DNA of 64,000 nt from Athripsodes cinereus (GCA_947579605.1 OX388325.1:12395572-12459571); one strand, 5' to 3'. Shown: positions 31,365-44,491, counted from the first letter of the stretch. Numbers and translations: made by a program. Notes: generated by a model not told the origin, from the sequence alone.

Positions 31365-32921
31365 TATCACGCCCCTACATTCCCCGACACCCGGGAGGAG
31401 AAAACGGCCACCCCGAGGCTAGGTTACATAGCAGCGTGATTGGAATATATAAAAATAAAAAGGAAGTTACAAAATACTTACTCGGCTGTTACTAATTTAC
31501 TTTAAATCTTATTGCTCACAATTGAGCCTTTGGCAAGTTTATCCAGGGGTAAGTTCACACTAGGGCGGAAGGAAAAACAAATTGTTAGGTATATAATATG
31601 TTGGATTTATTCAGATCACATAAGCAGAACGAACAATGAGAGATTATCAATATATATGGTAAGTAATATTATCCAAATGATACTCTTTCACACAACAAGC
31701 ATACTCAATGACTTACAAGTATTACAGTATTATGAATATCAAAATAGTAAGAATTGTAATTTGAATCTATTTTCGAGGCGGGGAACACTGTTGAGTAAAG
31801 GAAAGATCTTACTGGTTTTTGGAATCGGCTGAGAAATATCCACTCCTTGAGGTGAATTTCGGAGTCTTTCCACCACAAAGCCTAGGGACGAAACCTTTAA
31901 GCGACGGTGGCGAAGGCTCCGAAGATCTGGGGTCTTCCAGTAGAAGGTTTCTACTAATAGTTCACGCACAGAATGGAGGCGAGATGACAAATGCTCAGGA
32001 CGTCTTTACAGTTCGTAAGGTTCTTACGACAACGGTTATGCCTTTCAGTCGGGTTTAAAGCGTTGTAAACTAGATAATTTTACATTAGAATAACACTGGT
32101 CCACGAACTCTTATTGCATATAACACCGGCTTGATTATTAATAACTGAATGAGACTTTAAGAGATATGTTAACGGCGATTCACCAAAATACTATTCAGAA
32201 TTTCATTTATGGTTTCGGAGAGTTTAAATCCATTACAGGGACTTTAAACAAAACTTTCTAGACTTTAACTTTGTTACACCAGAGGCGCGTAAAGAAATAA
32301 AAACACGCGGTCCTCGGGAGATGCTTTCTGCTTCAGATTGGAAAACGAACTGCTCTCAAAATGGCGATGCGTTTATAGCGTCATTGTAACGGTTTTATGC
32401 TATCATCACGTACTGACATTGGTTGGTGAGTATACATTTCACGACATGTTCACTTTTTTACAAAACAACTGAATGAACTATGGAACAAATACTATTATGA
32501 TTATATTAATTATATGAAGTACACTAAGGAATATTATTTATGAGAGTCCATTTGAAGTACTCAGCCCAAAAGGGCTGAGAGCCCTGGCGAGGCCAGCGAA
32601 GAATGTTTATTTCGCGACTCTCAGAATGCAACTGACGAATGAACGCGCGAATAGCAAGCCCTCGTGGCCGAATCGCATCTTTCTCAACCGTTATTTTACC
32701 AGGACAAAATCGTATGATCTTTGCATCGTCCAATCAGAACACAGCGACAGAAACATACGAGTCGCGTCGCAAGGACATTTGGTCCCGTGATTTGATGGGG
32801 AATTTCGGAACGGCCAAAATTATTATTATTATTTCAAATGACCAAGTATAGAAACGAAAGATAGTACAAAATTCTCCCGTCAAGTTAATTAGTTTTATCA
32901 TCTCTACGTCGCTACACGACA
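31365..32921 (-). repeat. 3' LTR of the Gypsy-like element
   Basis: 1557 bp. Contains short frames identical to those of the other LTR; none looks like a real protein. Confidence 0.93.
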
Positions 32922-33903
32922 CTACCCTCTCCCTAGGGAGCGAGTCGCTTGCGCGACGAGCGCAACGATGGGCACAGGACAAGTAAATCAGAAGGGGTAC
33001 CTAAGGAAAATGGTTATGACTCAGCTTGACTCCAATCCAGCGAAGCATTTACATGATAAGTTAAAGAAATCTTGCTAGTTTATGACTACTATTGACTTAA
33101 TTCAAAACGAACATACCATTTTGGTAAATAACTAAGATAATAAATTGTTCACCCTATGACATCAGTACATTAAGATACATCTGTTAGGTAATATGGTAAC
33201 CACGGACAAATCAGATACACAAAACATAAACAACATCTCCACAACTTCTTACAACTATCACCCACTTCTTCAAAGGGGTTGTGACATAGTCACTCATTAA
33301 ATGGCTCCTACTTAACATCACCTGGCTTAAGCCACTATTGTTTCGAATGCTCGGGTAGTTCAATTAAGTTGAGCGCCCTCACTCTACCGCGTCACAAGGA
33401 CAAAAGTACTACTACAAGGTACTCAATTTCATCAAGATTGGGAGTATGGCTTCTACTACTTAACTACTCTTCCTGAAATCATCCACTATTAATTGCTCAA
33501 TCAACTTAACATTTTCCAGTAGAACCATACAATTCCCGTACTTAGACACAATGTCGAAGTATATTCTGGCTACTACACCACATTTCAACCTATCTACACA
33601 GGTTCTTGTATTGCTTTAACGACAATATTAAGACGTTCCAGTCTTGCAGTCTAATGCAACAATTACAACATATTTTGTCGGCCACCGTTACTTAACAACA
33701 TTACAACGTGGTCGACCTCTCACAAAACTTAAAAATAACAATTACATCTCCTCCAATCCTTTTACAATTTCTAGACAATATTCAGAACTTCTCCACCTAC
33801 GAACCTCAAGTTATGAGTAGTTCTATCATTATTTCTTTAAAACTTGTAAAACACTGGCTCAAAACTCGCATGGAGTTAGGCATTATTACAATTATTACAA
33901 CAT

Positions 33904-34000
33904 ATGTGTGTGTGCATGTGTGTTTTGTGTGCATGTGTGTTTTGTGTGCATGTGTGTTTTGTGTGCATGTGTGTTTGTGTTTGCTTGTGTTTGCGCGCGC

Positions 34001-34031
<31 letters not shown>
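33904..34031. repeat. GT-rich microsatellite with 20-bp higher-order unit
   Basis: Units of GTGCATGTGTGTTTTGT repeat about four times, followed by alternating GC then a pure (GT)n run. It lies in the interior of the LTR element. Confidence 0.9.
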
Positions 34032-35035
34032 ATAATGGACAACAACAATAATATAATTTTTTAACCGTGCAATAAGTATACTAATGCAGTGGGCAATTCT
34101 TAAATTTAAAACAAGGCAAAGCTCTGTTAACATAAGTACATATAAGAAACTAATACTTTCATGAATAATTAGCATATGTTTAATGCTTTTACATGGTGTA
34201 ATAATAAAAAAATCTAAATGCAGCAAAAAGTTATACCTCTTCAATTGAACAAAATTTTGGTACAATAAGAAATCATTATGGATGTTAAGGTTAGTAAAAA
34301 ATGATCAGTATACAAGTCATTCAAAGGGTAAAGTAATTATCTCAGAAAAGCTTGATGGAAGATAACATTTTACTTCTGAACACTATTCAGACCAAACACA
34401 GTCATGACAAGTCGAACAGATGTTAAAAGACCAAGGCGAAAGTTTTTCATTTGGGTCAGTAGAAAAACTTTTACATAAGTTGCTCAACCTTTCACGACAA
34501 TATCCAGCATTTAACAGTAATTTATTTATACATAATATACAACATTTCTATTTTGTTTGACATTATGACAATCGAGCTTGTGAGGAACTGGCACTTTTAT
34601 TATTATTTTCAAAAACAGGCCTTGCGAGATACTTGGTGACATTATTTAAATTCTTGCTGTAAACTTGATTTAGGTATCTCGTTATTCACTTTTACACTCT
34701 TAACACTAACACTTAAGGTGGTTAATCAGTACCTCACAGCTAGAGTACATTACAAAGTATTTAATTACAATACAAAATTTGCTTAAATTAATTGTTCAAT
34801 TAAAGGGTTTCAACATCAGGATTTTTTAAAAAGAAAAAAAGTAATATGAAATTATTTTGCTTCCATACAAATCGGGGGAATTGAAATCTCAGCCTGGCAG
34901 AAATCAACACTCACAAAAGTATAGGAAAGTTTTTTTTTTTTTTTTTTACTCAGGTAGTTAGAAGAATTACAAAATTGTATTTCTCGGACATGGAAAAAAC
35001 ATATAGGAAATAAAATATGGCAAGGACAAGAGAGA

Positions 35036-35281
35036 CTACTGATTGGTAACTGGAGTGTCCAACTTTAAGATATCTTTTATATGATATCGGCCTTCGTACT
35101 TTCCTTCTGGGGTTTCCAGTTCGTAAACAGTTTTAGAAATTCGTTTCTTGACACGTCGTAACATGAAACGAGGAGCTAATTTGGCAGAAAAATATTTAGC
35201 AGCATTGCTCTGAACGAAACTTCTCCTCCAAACCAAGTCTTTGGATTGATTCTCTATCAGTCCAGGTAATGAAGAAGCCAT
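35036..35281 (-). pseudogene. Integrase C-terminal fragment of the Gypsy-like element
   Basis: 81 codons including VWRRSFVQSNAAKYFSAKLA, APRFMLRRVKKRISKTVYEL and YHIKDILKLD, matching the C-terminal DNA-binding end of Gypsy/Pao-type integrases (W-R, F-x-AKLAP-x-F pattern). It lies 571 bp inside the 5' LTR, so the rest of pol has been deleted; the ATG is probably fortuitous. Confidence 0.7.
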
Positions 35282-35404
35282 TTCGACACAAAAATATTGG
35301 TCGTGAAAAGGTTAAAAACAGATTGTCGGCTGTGAAAAGGTTAAAAGGGAAATACTGTTGATTCTTACATTTGCAATGGAAAAAAAAAATTTTTTTTGTC
35401 GGGA

Positions 35405-35545
35405 TTGCAAAGTGTCGATATTTCAGACTGTCGAGATTCCAATCTGTCTAGATTTTAATTTGCAGATTTTTAAAATTGTCGATATTACAATTGTCGACAT
35501 TACAAATTGTCGATATTTCAATCTGTCGAGATTTCGATCAGAGTC
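35405..35545. repeat. Imperfect minisatellite, TGTCGATATTTCAA-like units
   Basis: About eight units of 15-18 bp built on TGTCGA(G/T)ATT(T/A)CAA between 35410 and 35540, in the interior of the LTR element. Confidence 0.75.
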
Positions 35546-35852
35546 CTACATTGCGTGACGTCATTGTTAGGTATATTCAACGTGACGCACTTTTACAATA
35601 ACACGACTATATAGAATGTTAGAATATTATTACTTCGTTATAATTTTATGGAACAAAACTTATCTATACAAACACTGAAAATCATTTACATGTATCACAT
35701 TAGAATATCAGTCACATATATTGACCAAATTACAGTACAAATATTGTTATAACCATGGCTTATCCAACATATAACAACCTCAACAATTGCTTTTAATTGG
35801 GATTTTGATTGAAATCAAATTTTACCAATATCACGGACGAGTCAACCACTTT

Positions 35853-37409
35853 TATCACGCCCCTACATTCCCCGACACCCGGGAGGAGAAAACGGCCACC
35901 CCGAGGCTAGGTTACATAGCAGCGTGATTGGAATATATAAAAATAAAAAGGAAGTTACAAAATACTTACTCGGCTGTTACTAATTTACTTTAAATCTTAT
36001 TGCTCACAATTGAGCCTTTGGCAAGTTTATCCAGGGGTAAGTTCACACTAGGGCGGAAGGAAAAACAAATTGTTAGGTATATAATATGTTGGATTTATTC
36101 AGATCACATAAGCAGAACGAACAATGAGAGATTATCAATATATATGGTAAGTAATATTATCCAAATGATACTCTTTCACACAACAAGCATACTCAATGAC
36201 TTACAAGTATTACAGTATTATGAATATCAAAATAGTAAGAATTGTAATTTGAATCTATTTTCGAGGCGGGGAACACTGTTGAGTAAAGGAAAGATCTTAC
36301 TGGTTTTTGGAATCGGCTGAGAAATATCCACTCCTTGAGGTGAATTTCGGAGTCTTTCCACCACAAAGCCTAGGGACGAAACCTTTAAGCGACGGTGGCG
36401 AAGGCTCCGAAGATCTGGGGTCTTCCAGTAGAAGGTTTCTACTAATAGTTCACGCACAGAATGGAGGCGAGATGACAAATGCTCAGGACGTCTTTACAGT
36501 TCGTAAGGTTCTTACGACAACGGTTATGCCTTTCAGTCGGGTTTAAAGCGTTGTAAACTAGATAATTTTACATTAGAATAACACTGGTCCACGAACTCTT
36601 ATTGCATATAACACCGGCTTGATTATTAATAACTGAATGAGACTTTAAGAGATATGTTAACGGCGATTCACCAAAATACTATTCAGAATTTCATTTATGG
36701 TTTCGGAGAGTTTAAATCCATTACAGGGACTTTAAACAAAACTTTCTAGACTTTAACTTTGTTACACCAGAGGCGCGTAAAGAAATAAAAACACGCGGTC
36801 CTCGGGAGATGCTTTCTGCTTCAGATTGGAAAACGAACTGCTCTCAAAATGGCGATGCGTTTATAGCGTCATTGTAACGGTTTTATGCTATCATCACGTA
36901 CTGACATTGGTTGGTGAGTATACATTTCACGACATGTTCACTTTTTTACAAAACAACTGAATGAACTATGGAACAAATACTATTATGATTATATTAATTA
37001 TATGAAGTACACTAAGGAATATTATTTATGAGAGTCCATTTGAAGTACTCAGCCCAAAAGGGCTGAGAGCCCTGGCGAGGCCAGCGAAGAATGTTTATTT
37101 CGCGACTCTCAGAATGCAACTGACGAATGAACGCGCGAATAGCAAGCCCTCGTGGCCGAATCGCATCTTTCTCAACCGTTATTTTACCAGGACAAAATCG
37201 TATGATCTTTGCATCGTCCAATCAGAACACAGCGACAGAAACATACGAGTCGCGTCGCAAGGACATTTGGTCCCGTGATTTGATGGGGAATTTCGGAACG
37301 GCCAAAATTATTATTATTATTTCAAATGACCAAGTATAGAAACGAAAGATAGTACAAAATTCTCCCGTCAAGTTAATTAGTTTTATCATCTCTACGTCGC
37401 TACACGACA
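35853..37409 (-). repeat. 5' LTR of the Gypsy-like element
   Basis: 1557 bp, same length and, as far as read, the same sequence as 31365-32921. LTRs this long are unusual next to so short an interior. Confidence 0.93.
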
Positions 37410-38755
37410 ATGCTCGACACATTGTCATTGCTGACAATGGGTCGAAGTGCACCGTTTACTCTAGCACCGGCCACTTTCCTTCTTTCAATGTCCCTATCGC
37501 ATCTTCCATCCCTCGTAAACATACTTCCCAAATATACATACTCACTTACTTGCTCCAAACATTCGTCACCAACTATAATCTCGCAAATCGTTTTTTCATT
37601 CTCTCTTTCAAAAACAAGAACTTTCGTCTTCAAAACATTCATTTTCAAACCATTCAAATTGCAAGTATCATACACACACGTAACAATCTCTTGTAAGTCC
37701 CTTTCACTCTCAGCCATTAACACCAAATCATCTGCGTACATCAATACATTCACCCGAAACCCATTCAGCTCGACACCAACATCCATCTCTTTCACAGGTC
37801 GCATACAGTAGTCGAAGAATAGGTTGAACAGCCACGGAGACATGACACAACCTTGCTTCACTCCCTTGGTGAGAACAAACCACTCCGAGAGAGTGTTATT
37901 TACCCTCACGCAAGCGGAGCTTCCCACGTAAAGTGAAGATATTGCGCGGATCAACCGGCTGCTCACCCCATACTCCGACAACACGCGCCACAACCTTTCC
38001 CGGTCCACTCGATCATATGCTTTCTCCAAATCCACGAACGCACAAAAAAGCCTCTGGTGCTTACCCAGAAACTTTTCTATAACCATTCGCAGGGAGAAGA
38101 TCTGATCGGTGCACCCTCTGCCATTCAAAAAAGCTCCTTGCGCATCCCATATCTTACACTCAGTTATCTTTCGTACTCTCTCAATCAAAATTCTACCATA
38201 CAGTTTCCCTATTGAGCTCAGCAAGCTAATAGCCCGATAACTACCGCATTCAAGTCTAGAGCCTTTCCCTTTGTACAGGGGGCAGATGATAGCCCTCCTC
38301 CAATCATCTGGTGTAACACCTTCTCTCCAACAATCGTTGAAAAGCTCCAAACACCACGCGAGAGCCCCCGGTCCACCAGACTTGATGAGCTCAACGGCCA
38401 CACAATCATACCCTACAGCCTTACCGCACTTCGCTTTTTTTAATGCATTCATAATCTCATTCATGTCTATCATATCGTTTTCATTCACACTGCTTTCACT
38501 GTCGTCATACTCATTTGCATTTGTACCATCACATTCAAACAGATCTTCGAAATATTCCTTCCATCTCCGTAAGACACATTCATCATTCACTAACACACAT
38601 TCATCATTCACTAACACACATTCATCCTTGTCTTTTATCCCTTTCATACTGCTCACACTTGAACCCGTCCTCTTTCGTTTCACTTCCTTCCAAAAAATCT
38701 TAATATTTCCACTCGCATACGTAGACAATTTCTTACATTCTTCATCTTCAAGCAT
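37410..38755 (-). pseudogene. RTE-like LINE reverse transcriptase
   Basis: Contains AKCGKAVGYDCVAVELIKSG, WRRAIICPLYKGKGSRLECG, YRAISLLSSIGKLYGRILIE, AFVDLEKAYDRVDRERLW, TKGVKQGCVMSPWLFNLFFD and VLMYADDLVLMAESERDLQE (catalytic YADD), then VSEYVYLGSMFTRDG. The reading frame is open for 450 codons but ends in the LTR at 37409. A 21-bp unit encoding DECVLVN is repeated in tandem at 38574-38636. Upstream, 39012-38680 carries the preceding part (KKGDAWWDNDVKEAINKKKN) in another frame. Confidence 0.88.
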
Positions 38756-39060
38756 TTTTTCTTCATTTTCACAACTTCACGCACTTCCTTCTTGCATGTC
38801 TTGTAAACTTCTTTCTTTCGCTCTTTTTCACATGTGTCACACTGTTTCACACTCAGTAAGTCTTTCCAAGCATTCTTCTTCTTATTTATAGCTTCTTTCA
38901 CATCATTATCCCACCATGCATCGCCTTTCTTACGTCCAACTTTAGCTTCACCACATGTTTCTTTTGCACTTCCTACAAGCACACTTTTTAAGACATCCCA
39001 CCTTTCATTCATCGTTAGATTAGTTTTTATCGTTTTAAAGTTTTAAAGTTTTTATCGTTC

Positions 39061-40440
39061 AAAATTAAATTAACAGTTTTTCATACAAGTATGACACTCA
39101 GAAGGTATATCATTTGAATTCACTCTCCTTTTTGTTTCTGATACAAATATTCTTAGATTCAAAATGCAGAATAAAGCCCTAATGGGCACGCCCAAATAAG
39201 CGCGGGGTACCCTGCGGGGCACCCCTACGACAACAACACAAAACAGTGAAAGTCACGGATGTTGACAGATTTACATGCTATGTATCAATATCCACAATTA
39301 AACAACGCAAGCAAATATTTAGATATTTACTTGAAAAACACGAAGCACACAATTAAAAGATAATAAAAGACAATGATGAAAACAACAATAAAAGAAATAA
39401 TAATAATAATTGAAACCACTCAAGAGCTCCACACAACACGTCCGCACCATTTGACAGCGCGAAGCGAATTAATTTAAACAATATAGGTTTACCCGAGTAA
39501 AATAGGTTTACCCGATTTATATCTCTTGTCTGCTGCACACAATTTATATGCACATTTTAAAATCGCCAAAAAAAAATTGTTAAGTGTCTTCAAAATGATG
39601 TGATACCTACTGTGAAATTTGAACTTGGCAGTAACAAGGTAGAATGGTATTTTGTCATCATCTCTTAAATGATGATGGCAATCGGTGAAAGACGGCCGAC
39701 GTTCGCTCAGCACAGGGTGCAGCAAAAAGCAGAATTAATCAAGAAATAAAATGTAATTATTTAGTTTTACAAGTGCTCTATTAGAGTGACTCGAGTTAAT
39801 AAGTAATGTCTTTTTCAAATTTTACATGTCGAAACTAGAATTCACTCTAATAAAGTACTTGTGTACCAGTTACAACGAGACCTTGCCCCATGTCAATGTA
39901 TTAGTTAATCCTTTCGTATTACGTGTAAACACAAATACATCGATACATCCCGGTACATACATTGGTTTAATATGACGGTAAGTATTGCATTATCATTAAA
40001 AATGTTCGAAAATATGATTTGATTTTTGAATTACTGGGTGTTCATAATCTTACTTACCTACTAAAAAGATGTCTCAAAGTACATTGGGCCAAGAAAAATT
40101 CGCTTAATGGGCAGACGAAAGAAATAATTTTAAATGTTTATGAATATTTAATGTATGACTATTTATGATTCGACGCATTAATTGTGCTTTTTTAATGTTG
40201 TTATGTTTTTTAAATTGATCTTAACATGTCAAAGGCTAACACCGTAAATATATTTATGTAAATAATTAAATAAACAAATTATTTATATTTTAATATATTT
40301 TACGTAAAATAAAGGTGTTATGTTTGCCCCTAAACGTCATTACAAAATAATACAACTTGATTTTTTTGGTTTCTGATGTTATACTGAGTGTGTAGGAAAT
40401 GCATTTTATTGGATTGTCAAAAAAAAACACGCGATTGGTC
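39061..40440. other. Intergenic; imperfect hairpin, no gene seen
   Basis: 39769-39867 forms an imperfect foldback (ACAAGTGCTCTATTAGAGTG against CACTCTAATAAAGTACTTGT). AATAGGTTTACCCGA is repeated at about 39483 and 39502. No coding sequence is supported. Confidence 0.4.
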
Positions 40441-40454
40441 CATTCTGTCAGTGG

Positions 40455-40950
40455 AGTCCCTGGGCAGCGTTCATAGAGTCGTCGAGTGATCACTCGACGA
40501 CGCTCCAGCCGTTCACGCGCCCGAAGCGAGTCACCCGACGACTCGCACTTTCGCGTTCAGGATGTCATCGGGCGTATAACCGAACAACCGAAATCATAGC
40601 AGGGTGATTATCGCTCTGACAGTTAACTTGACGTTTGAGTGATGGTGGCTGTCAAAACAATTGCGAAATTAATCATAATTATGGTGTATTCTTGGCGTAT
40701 ACAATTTTTCAAAATAGAAAATCATATTTTTTTAGTTTAAGAAGTGAAATGGAAGAGAAATTAAAATATTTAGTGCAGATTTTTCAGATTGCGAATGAAT
40801 CTTACGAAAATGGCGCCATTACAATGACATTTGGATCATAAAACGCTCAAAGTTGTTTACGATATCCGGGGTGACATTCGCCACTCACTGCAACTTCGTG
40901 GTCGCTCAGGTCTCTCGACGTCGAGCGATATTTATGCTATCGTGAACCCA
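40455..40950. mobile_element. MITE with GGGC(T/A)G-type ends
   Basis: Left end GGGCAGCGTTCATAGAGTCG and right end ATGCTATCGTGAACCCAGCCC are imperfect inverted repeats with internal CGAGTGATCACTCGACGACG. The body (AAAATGGCGCCATTACAATG onward) closely matches 55190-55975. Superfamily not assigned; no clear target duplication here. Confidence 0.7.
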
Positions 40951-41082
40951 GCCCTGGCAATGAATAAGTCTGCCACATTTTTCGGTAAGTTTTTGAGTAT
41001 CTCGTAAATAGCAGATATTCAGAAAACATAGCGTATAAGACATTTAACAATATGCAATATCGACAAAATTCTAAATGGGACT

Positions 41083-42321
41083 GTTCAGCCCAGGGCCGGA
41101 TCTACAGTATCCAGCGCCCTGGTGCAAGAATATGACCCCCCCCACTAAATATTGAACTATCTATTGACCAAGGACGTCAGAAGAAAAAAAAAAGTTATAA
41201 ACCTTGTATGAATTTCAATTGAAGTACATAATTTTAATAAATATTATTGATTTATTTTATTCACTTATATGTGGAGGTCTATTAAAAACTTGCAACAAAA
41301 CACAACGCAATTAGGTACCTACTTACTAAAATAAATGTGTAAATAAGACAATAACAGCATTACTTGAAAAAACGTTAAGATATTCCATCCATCCTTTCAA
41401 CATTCACGAGATCACGAGAATATTGATGAAATAATAAATAAAAAAAATGTCTTCATTAAAAGAAATTAAATAAATCAATGAATATTATCTACTGAAAAGT
41501 TAAGCAGTAAGTAATACAGTATTATATTAGCTGTCCTAGCGCCTAGGAACAATATAGAACAATAATAATGGGAAGGACACACAGAAAAAACTTCATTGGA
41601 TGTCAAAACCAAAACATGAATTCTCATAGTATCGATATATATACCTACACACTATATAATACAATGTATATTAGACATCTGTAGAGTGTAGATAACTATA
41701 ACATAACGTTATAGGTACATATAGATGGATGGAGCTGCTGCTCCAAAGTGCACCTAATGGAAAGGGACGGGTAGTGTACCAAGATACAAGGTTTCAATTT
41801 AAAAGAATGGGACAGACGACATCCCATTGTTCTAGTGCCCTAACTGGTGGTGCAAACTCCATACATAAAAAATGGTTTATGCTAATGACTTTAAATCTTG
41901 TTATACATTATATTTTTTGTAGTAGGTACGTATATATAGGAGCTAGGCATTATAGCACACATTTTGTGAATGAGTGGTGTTCATTATGTGTCTATTATAT
42001 GTATTTGTATACTATGTCCTTATAGATATTGGACAATAACTAAGATAGTAGGGTGGGTACCTGCTACTTCTGCTAGGACAGTAGGGTATTATTACTTATG
42101 TTGGTAGATACCTACTATGTAGTATGTATGTACGTTTAAATGAAAGTAAAATGATTTGCACACACTTTTGTATGCCTACGTGTGATTATTATTTTTATTT
42201 CGAGGCGAAATGTTTGGAAAAAGACCAAGAAATAATGCTCTTTTAGTGGCGCCGTTTTAAAGTAGCGCCCTGGCTTTTTGCACCAACTGCACCTATGGTA
42301 GATCCGGCGTTGAGTTCAGCC
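41083..42321. mobile_element. hAT-like non-autonomous element
   Basis: GTTCAGCC at 41083-41090 and 42314-42321 flanks CAGGGCCGGATCTACAGT and the complementary end ATGGTAGATCCGGCGTTG. About 1.2 kb with no credible transposase. Confidence 0.8.
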
Positions 42322-42534
42322 TAATTGGCATTGATTCAATTCATTTATTTATGTATAATTATTACAATTTATTTTTTTACATACACTGACGAGAAGTTAT
42401 TTTGGGCCTTTTACACTCGAAAAAACTTTGATTCAATGAAATGTCTTTATTTATTTATTGTATTGTTGTAATATTATTATTTTGTCGTTTGTAAAAAAAC
42501 GTATATAATTGCCTGACGATTCCAAGTGCCAAAT

Positions 42535-42620
42535 CAATGGCCTAAACACAATGCCGGCACCTGGTATCGAACCACGGACCCCAGGTTCACGAGGCCGAGA
42601 CTCTACCTCCAGGCTACAAC
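42535..42620 (-). mobile_element. tRNA-derived SINE, family 1, fragment
   Basis: Minus strand: TAGCCTGGAGGTAGAGTCTC, GGCCTCGTGAACCTGGGGTC, CGTGGTTCGATACCAGG, with intact A-like and B boxes; the 3' part differs from other members. Confidence 0.75.
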
Positions 42621-42664
42621 TATAATGTATCCACCGAGAAGCTGCAATTGTCCACGTGAACAAT

Positions 42665-43535
42665 TCTGAGAACGTTTAGTACATCCAGGCAAATTTTAAT
42701 AAAAGGCTGTTTCTTCTAGTCCGTATTTTTTAAATAGCTTTTAAATGACTGTACCCTTTTTATAAAGTCACTAACGATCACGCGGCTATAATTAAAAGTA
42801 TGCTTTTGAAACCTTATAAAAGGTATTTTCATTGCAATTGTGTAAATTATCTTTCCATATATATTGAAATTACCCTTTCTACTTTTCGTTAAAAAAATAT
42901 TTACCAACAGATCCAAATACATTGCTTAAACGAAAGACATTATATGAAATAGCGGCGACACGGAAAAATCACCTTAATTTATATTGTACGTTAAGAGATA
43001 TTTTTTTGTACTTCTTTTCGAATAGATACGTCTTTTATTATTTGACAGCGAATATTAGACACTAGCCGTGTAACCCCATAGAGGTAATTTGGGTGCAAAA
43101 TCAAAAATGAGGTTTCGGCGAAGAATAAAACTTCTTGAGGTTAAAATTTTATTCGAGAATGCGATTCGCAATGTGACAAGTGGAAAATTGGAGCAATTGT
43201 TTAAAACACGTGATTAAAGTAGAAAAAATAATTTGGATGTCAGATGGAATGATGGATGATGCTTTCGACCAATTCGTGATAAATGTTGGAAACACGTCCG
43301 ATTCCTCATCTCTCTGATTAATTGTTTCTTTTTTTTAATTTAGTTGAAATTTTTTTATAAATCTTTTTGTGCTAAATTCCGACATACAGTAATTCCTCAA
43401 ATTTCTTTTATAAATTAAGATACACACACTTACAAAGTAAATATATGTTATATGAAAACTGGGCCGATTTAGTCTATAAAATTTGTTATTTTTACTTTAT
43501 ATATATATATATATATATGGACAATTTGTAAAGCG
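42665..43535. other. AT-rich intergenic, (AT)n at 43498-43518
   Basis: No open frame with coding character. A pure AT dinucleotide run ends the block. Confidence 0.5.
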
Positions 43536-43539
43536 CCGT

Positions 43540-43735
43540 TTACTCATAACATGACCTCAAGGGCGCCGTTTATCGTATCCATCACCCGAAACTCCCAGCA
43601 AAAAGGTGTGTCTTCAGTCCTCTTTTAAAACTCTCTCTATTCACTTCCTCTCGCAGACACAGAGGCAGCTTGTTCCAACATCTGGGACCCGCAACACTAA
43701 ACGCTCTATCTCCTTTATTTACTTTAGTTCTATTA
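43540..43735 (-). mobile_element. CR1-like LINE C-terminal remnant
   Basis: Minus strand reads GDRAFSVAGPRCWNKLPLCL and REEVNRESFKRGLKTHLF, the stereotyped ending of CR1/Rex-type LINE polyproteins. Isolated, 5' truncated. Confidence 0.75.
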
Positions 43736-44417
43736 ATTATTCTATGTTATCACATTTATAATGTTTGTTCGTTTTGCTATAATTATTTTTGTGTTGACAC
43801 TTTGTTAAGGTGTTTAATTAATTATTCTATGTTATCGTATTAATAATGTTTTTTGTTTTGCTATAAGTATATATATATTATGTCACGTTGACATGTAAAA
43901 TGTTTTAATCAATAATTTTATTATCTTTCTAAAATTTTGTTCCATGTATTACTTAAATAACACTTATTTAAAAGTCCAATCAGTTACCTGAGTCTGCCCA
44001 AAAGTAAGCCTCAAAAAATTTAAAATTAAATAATCAAATCATTTAATAAATAAGATTTTTTATATAGGTACCTATGCATAATCATAAAATTTCGATAAAC
44101 AGTCCCTCATGTTTCAGTTTGTAGTAAATCTTTTTATAATTCAATAATTTTGTATAATCCAAAGGGTTGTGTATTGATACTGAAAATACATTATTAAAAT
44201 ATAAAATACATATAAGGTAAGCATATGTATAATGGATTAAGACACAGCAAATTAAATTAAAAGTCAACAAAACAGTAAAAAAATAACAATGAAATTGTCA
44301 CAGCAATAATAATTATTGATATTAAGAAACAATATACTGAGCATGTGAACTGCGCTTTATAATCTCGTGCATAACGATGTGTCTATGGTTTATAAGCAAA
44401 GATTTTGGTTTATGCAG

Positions 44418-44491
44418 AACACAAACCCCATAGAATAATAAAATATATGTAGGTATAGTATAATATTTTATTATTCTATGGGGTTTGTGTT
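44418..44491. repeat. Perfect 29-bp hairpin, 16-nt loop, upstream of zinc-finger gene
   Basis: AACACAAACCCCATAGAATA (44418) continuing to 44446 is the exact reverse complement of 44463-44491, with ATGTAGGTATAGTATA as loop. It ends 116 bp before the zinc-finger ATG. The DNA just left of it (44338-44410) is related to 49200-49285 reversed, so a dispersed repeat is nearby. Confidence 0.9.

Larger units (their letters stand above)
31361..37413 (-). mobile_element. Gypsy-like LTR retrotransposon, internally deleted, recent
   Basis: Direct repeats 31365-32921 and 35853-37409, 1557 bp each and identical where compared, flank 2931 bp. Minus-strand LTR ends are TGTCGTGTAG and GGGGCGTGATA; ATGC (31361-31364, 37410-37413) is the target duplication. 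A purine tract AGGGAGAGGG precedes the 3' LTR (32922-32935). TGGTTGACTCGTCC a few bases inside the 5' LTR edge could be the primer site. Only an integrase C-terminus remains of gag-pol, so it is non-autonomous. Confidence 0.93.
30870..39060 (-). mobile_element. RTE-like LINE split by an LTR retrotransposon
   Basis: Leftward order: N-terminal region (39012-38680), reverse transcriptase (38755-37410), LTR element (37409-31365), C-terminal tail (31364-31010), 3' UTR and a (ACTAT)n tail at about 30870-30890. ATGC is duplicated at the LTR insertion point, and the frame NVSS/MAKMLVHNTI joins across it. A 3'-end relative lies at 46130-46190. Confidence 0.85.

Noticed and set aside
31512..32851. Short frames duplicated exactly at 36000-37339
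   Set aside because: They lie in the two LTRs, overlap on both strands and show no protein motif.
33806..34265. His/Thr-rich or Cys/Val-rich frames on both strands
   Set aside because: Translations of a GT microsatellite.
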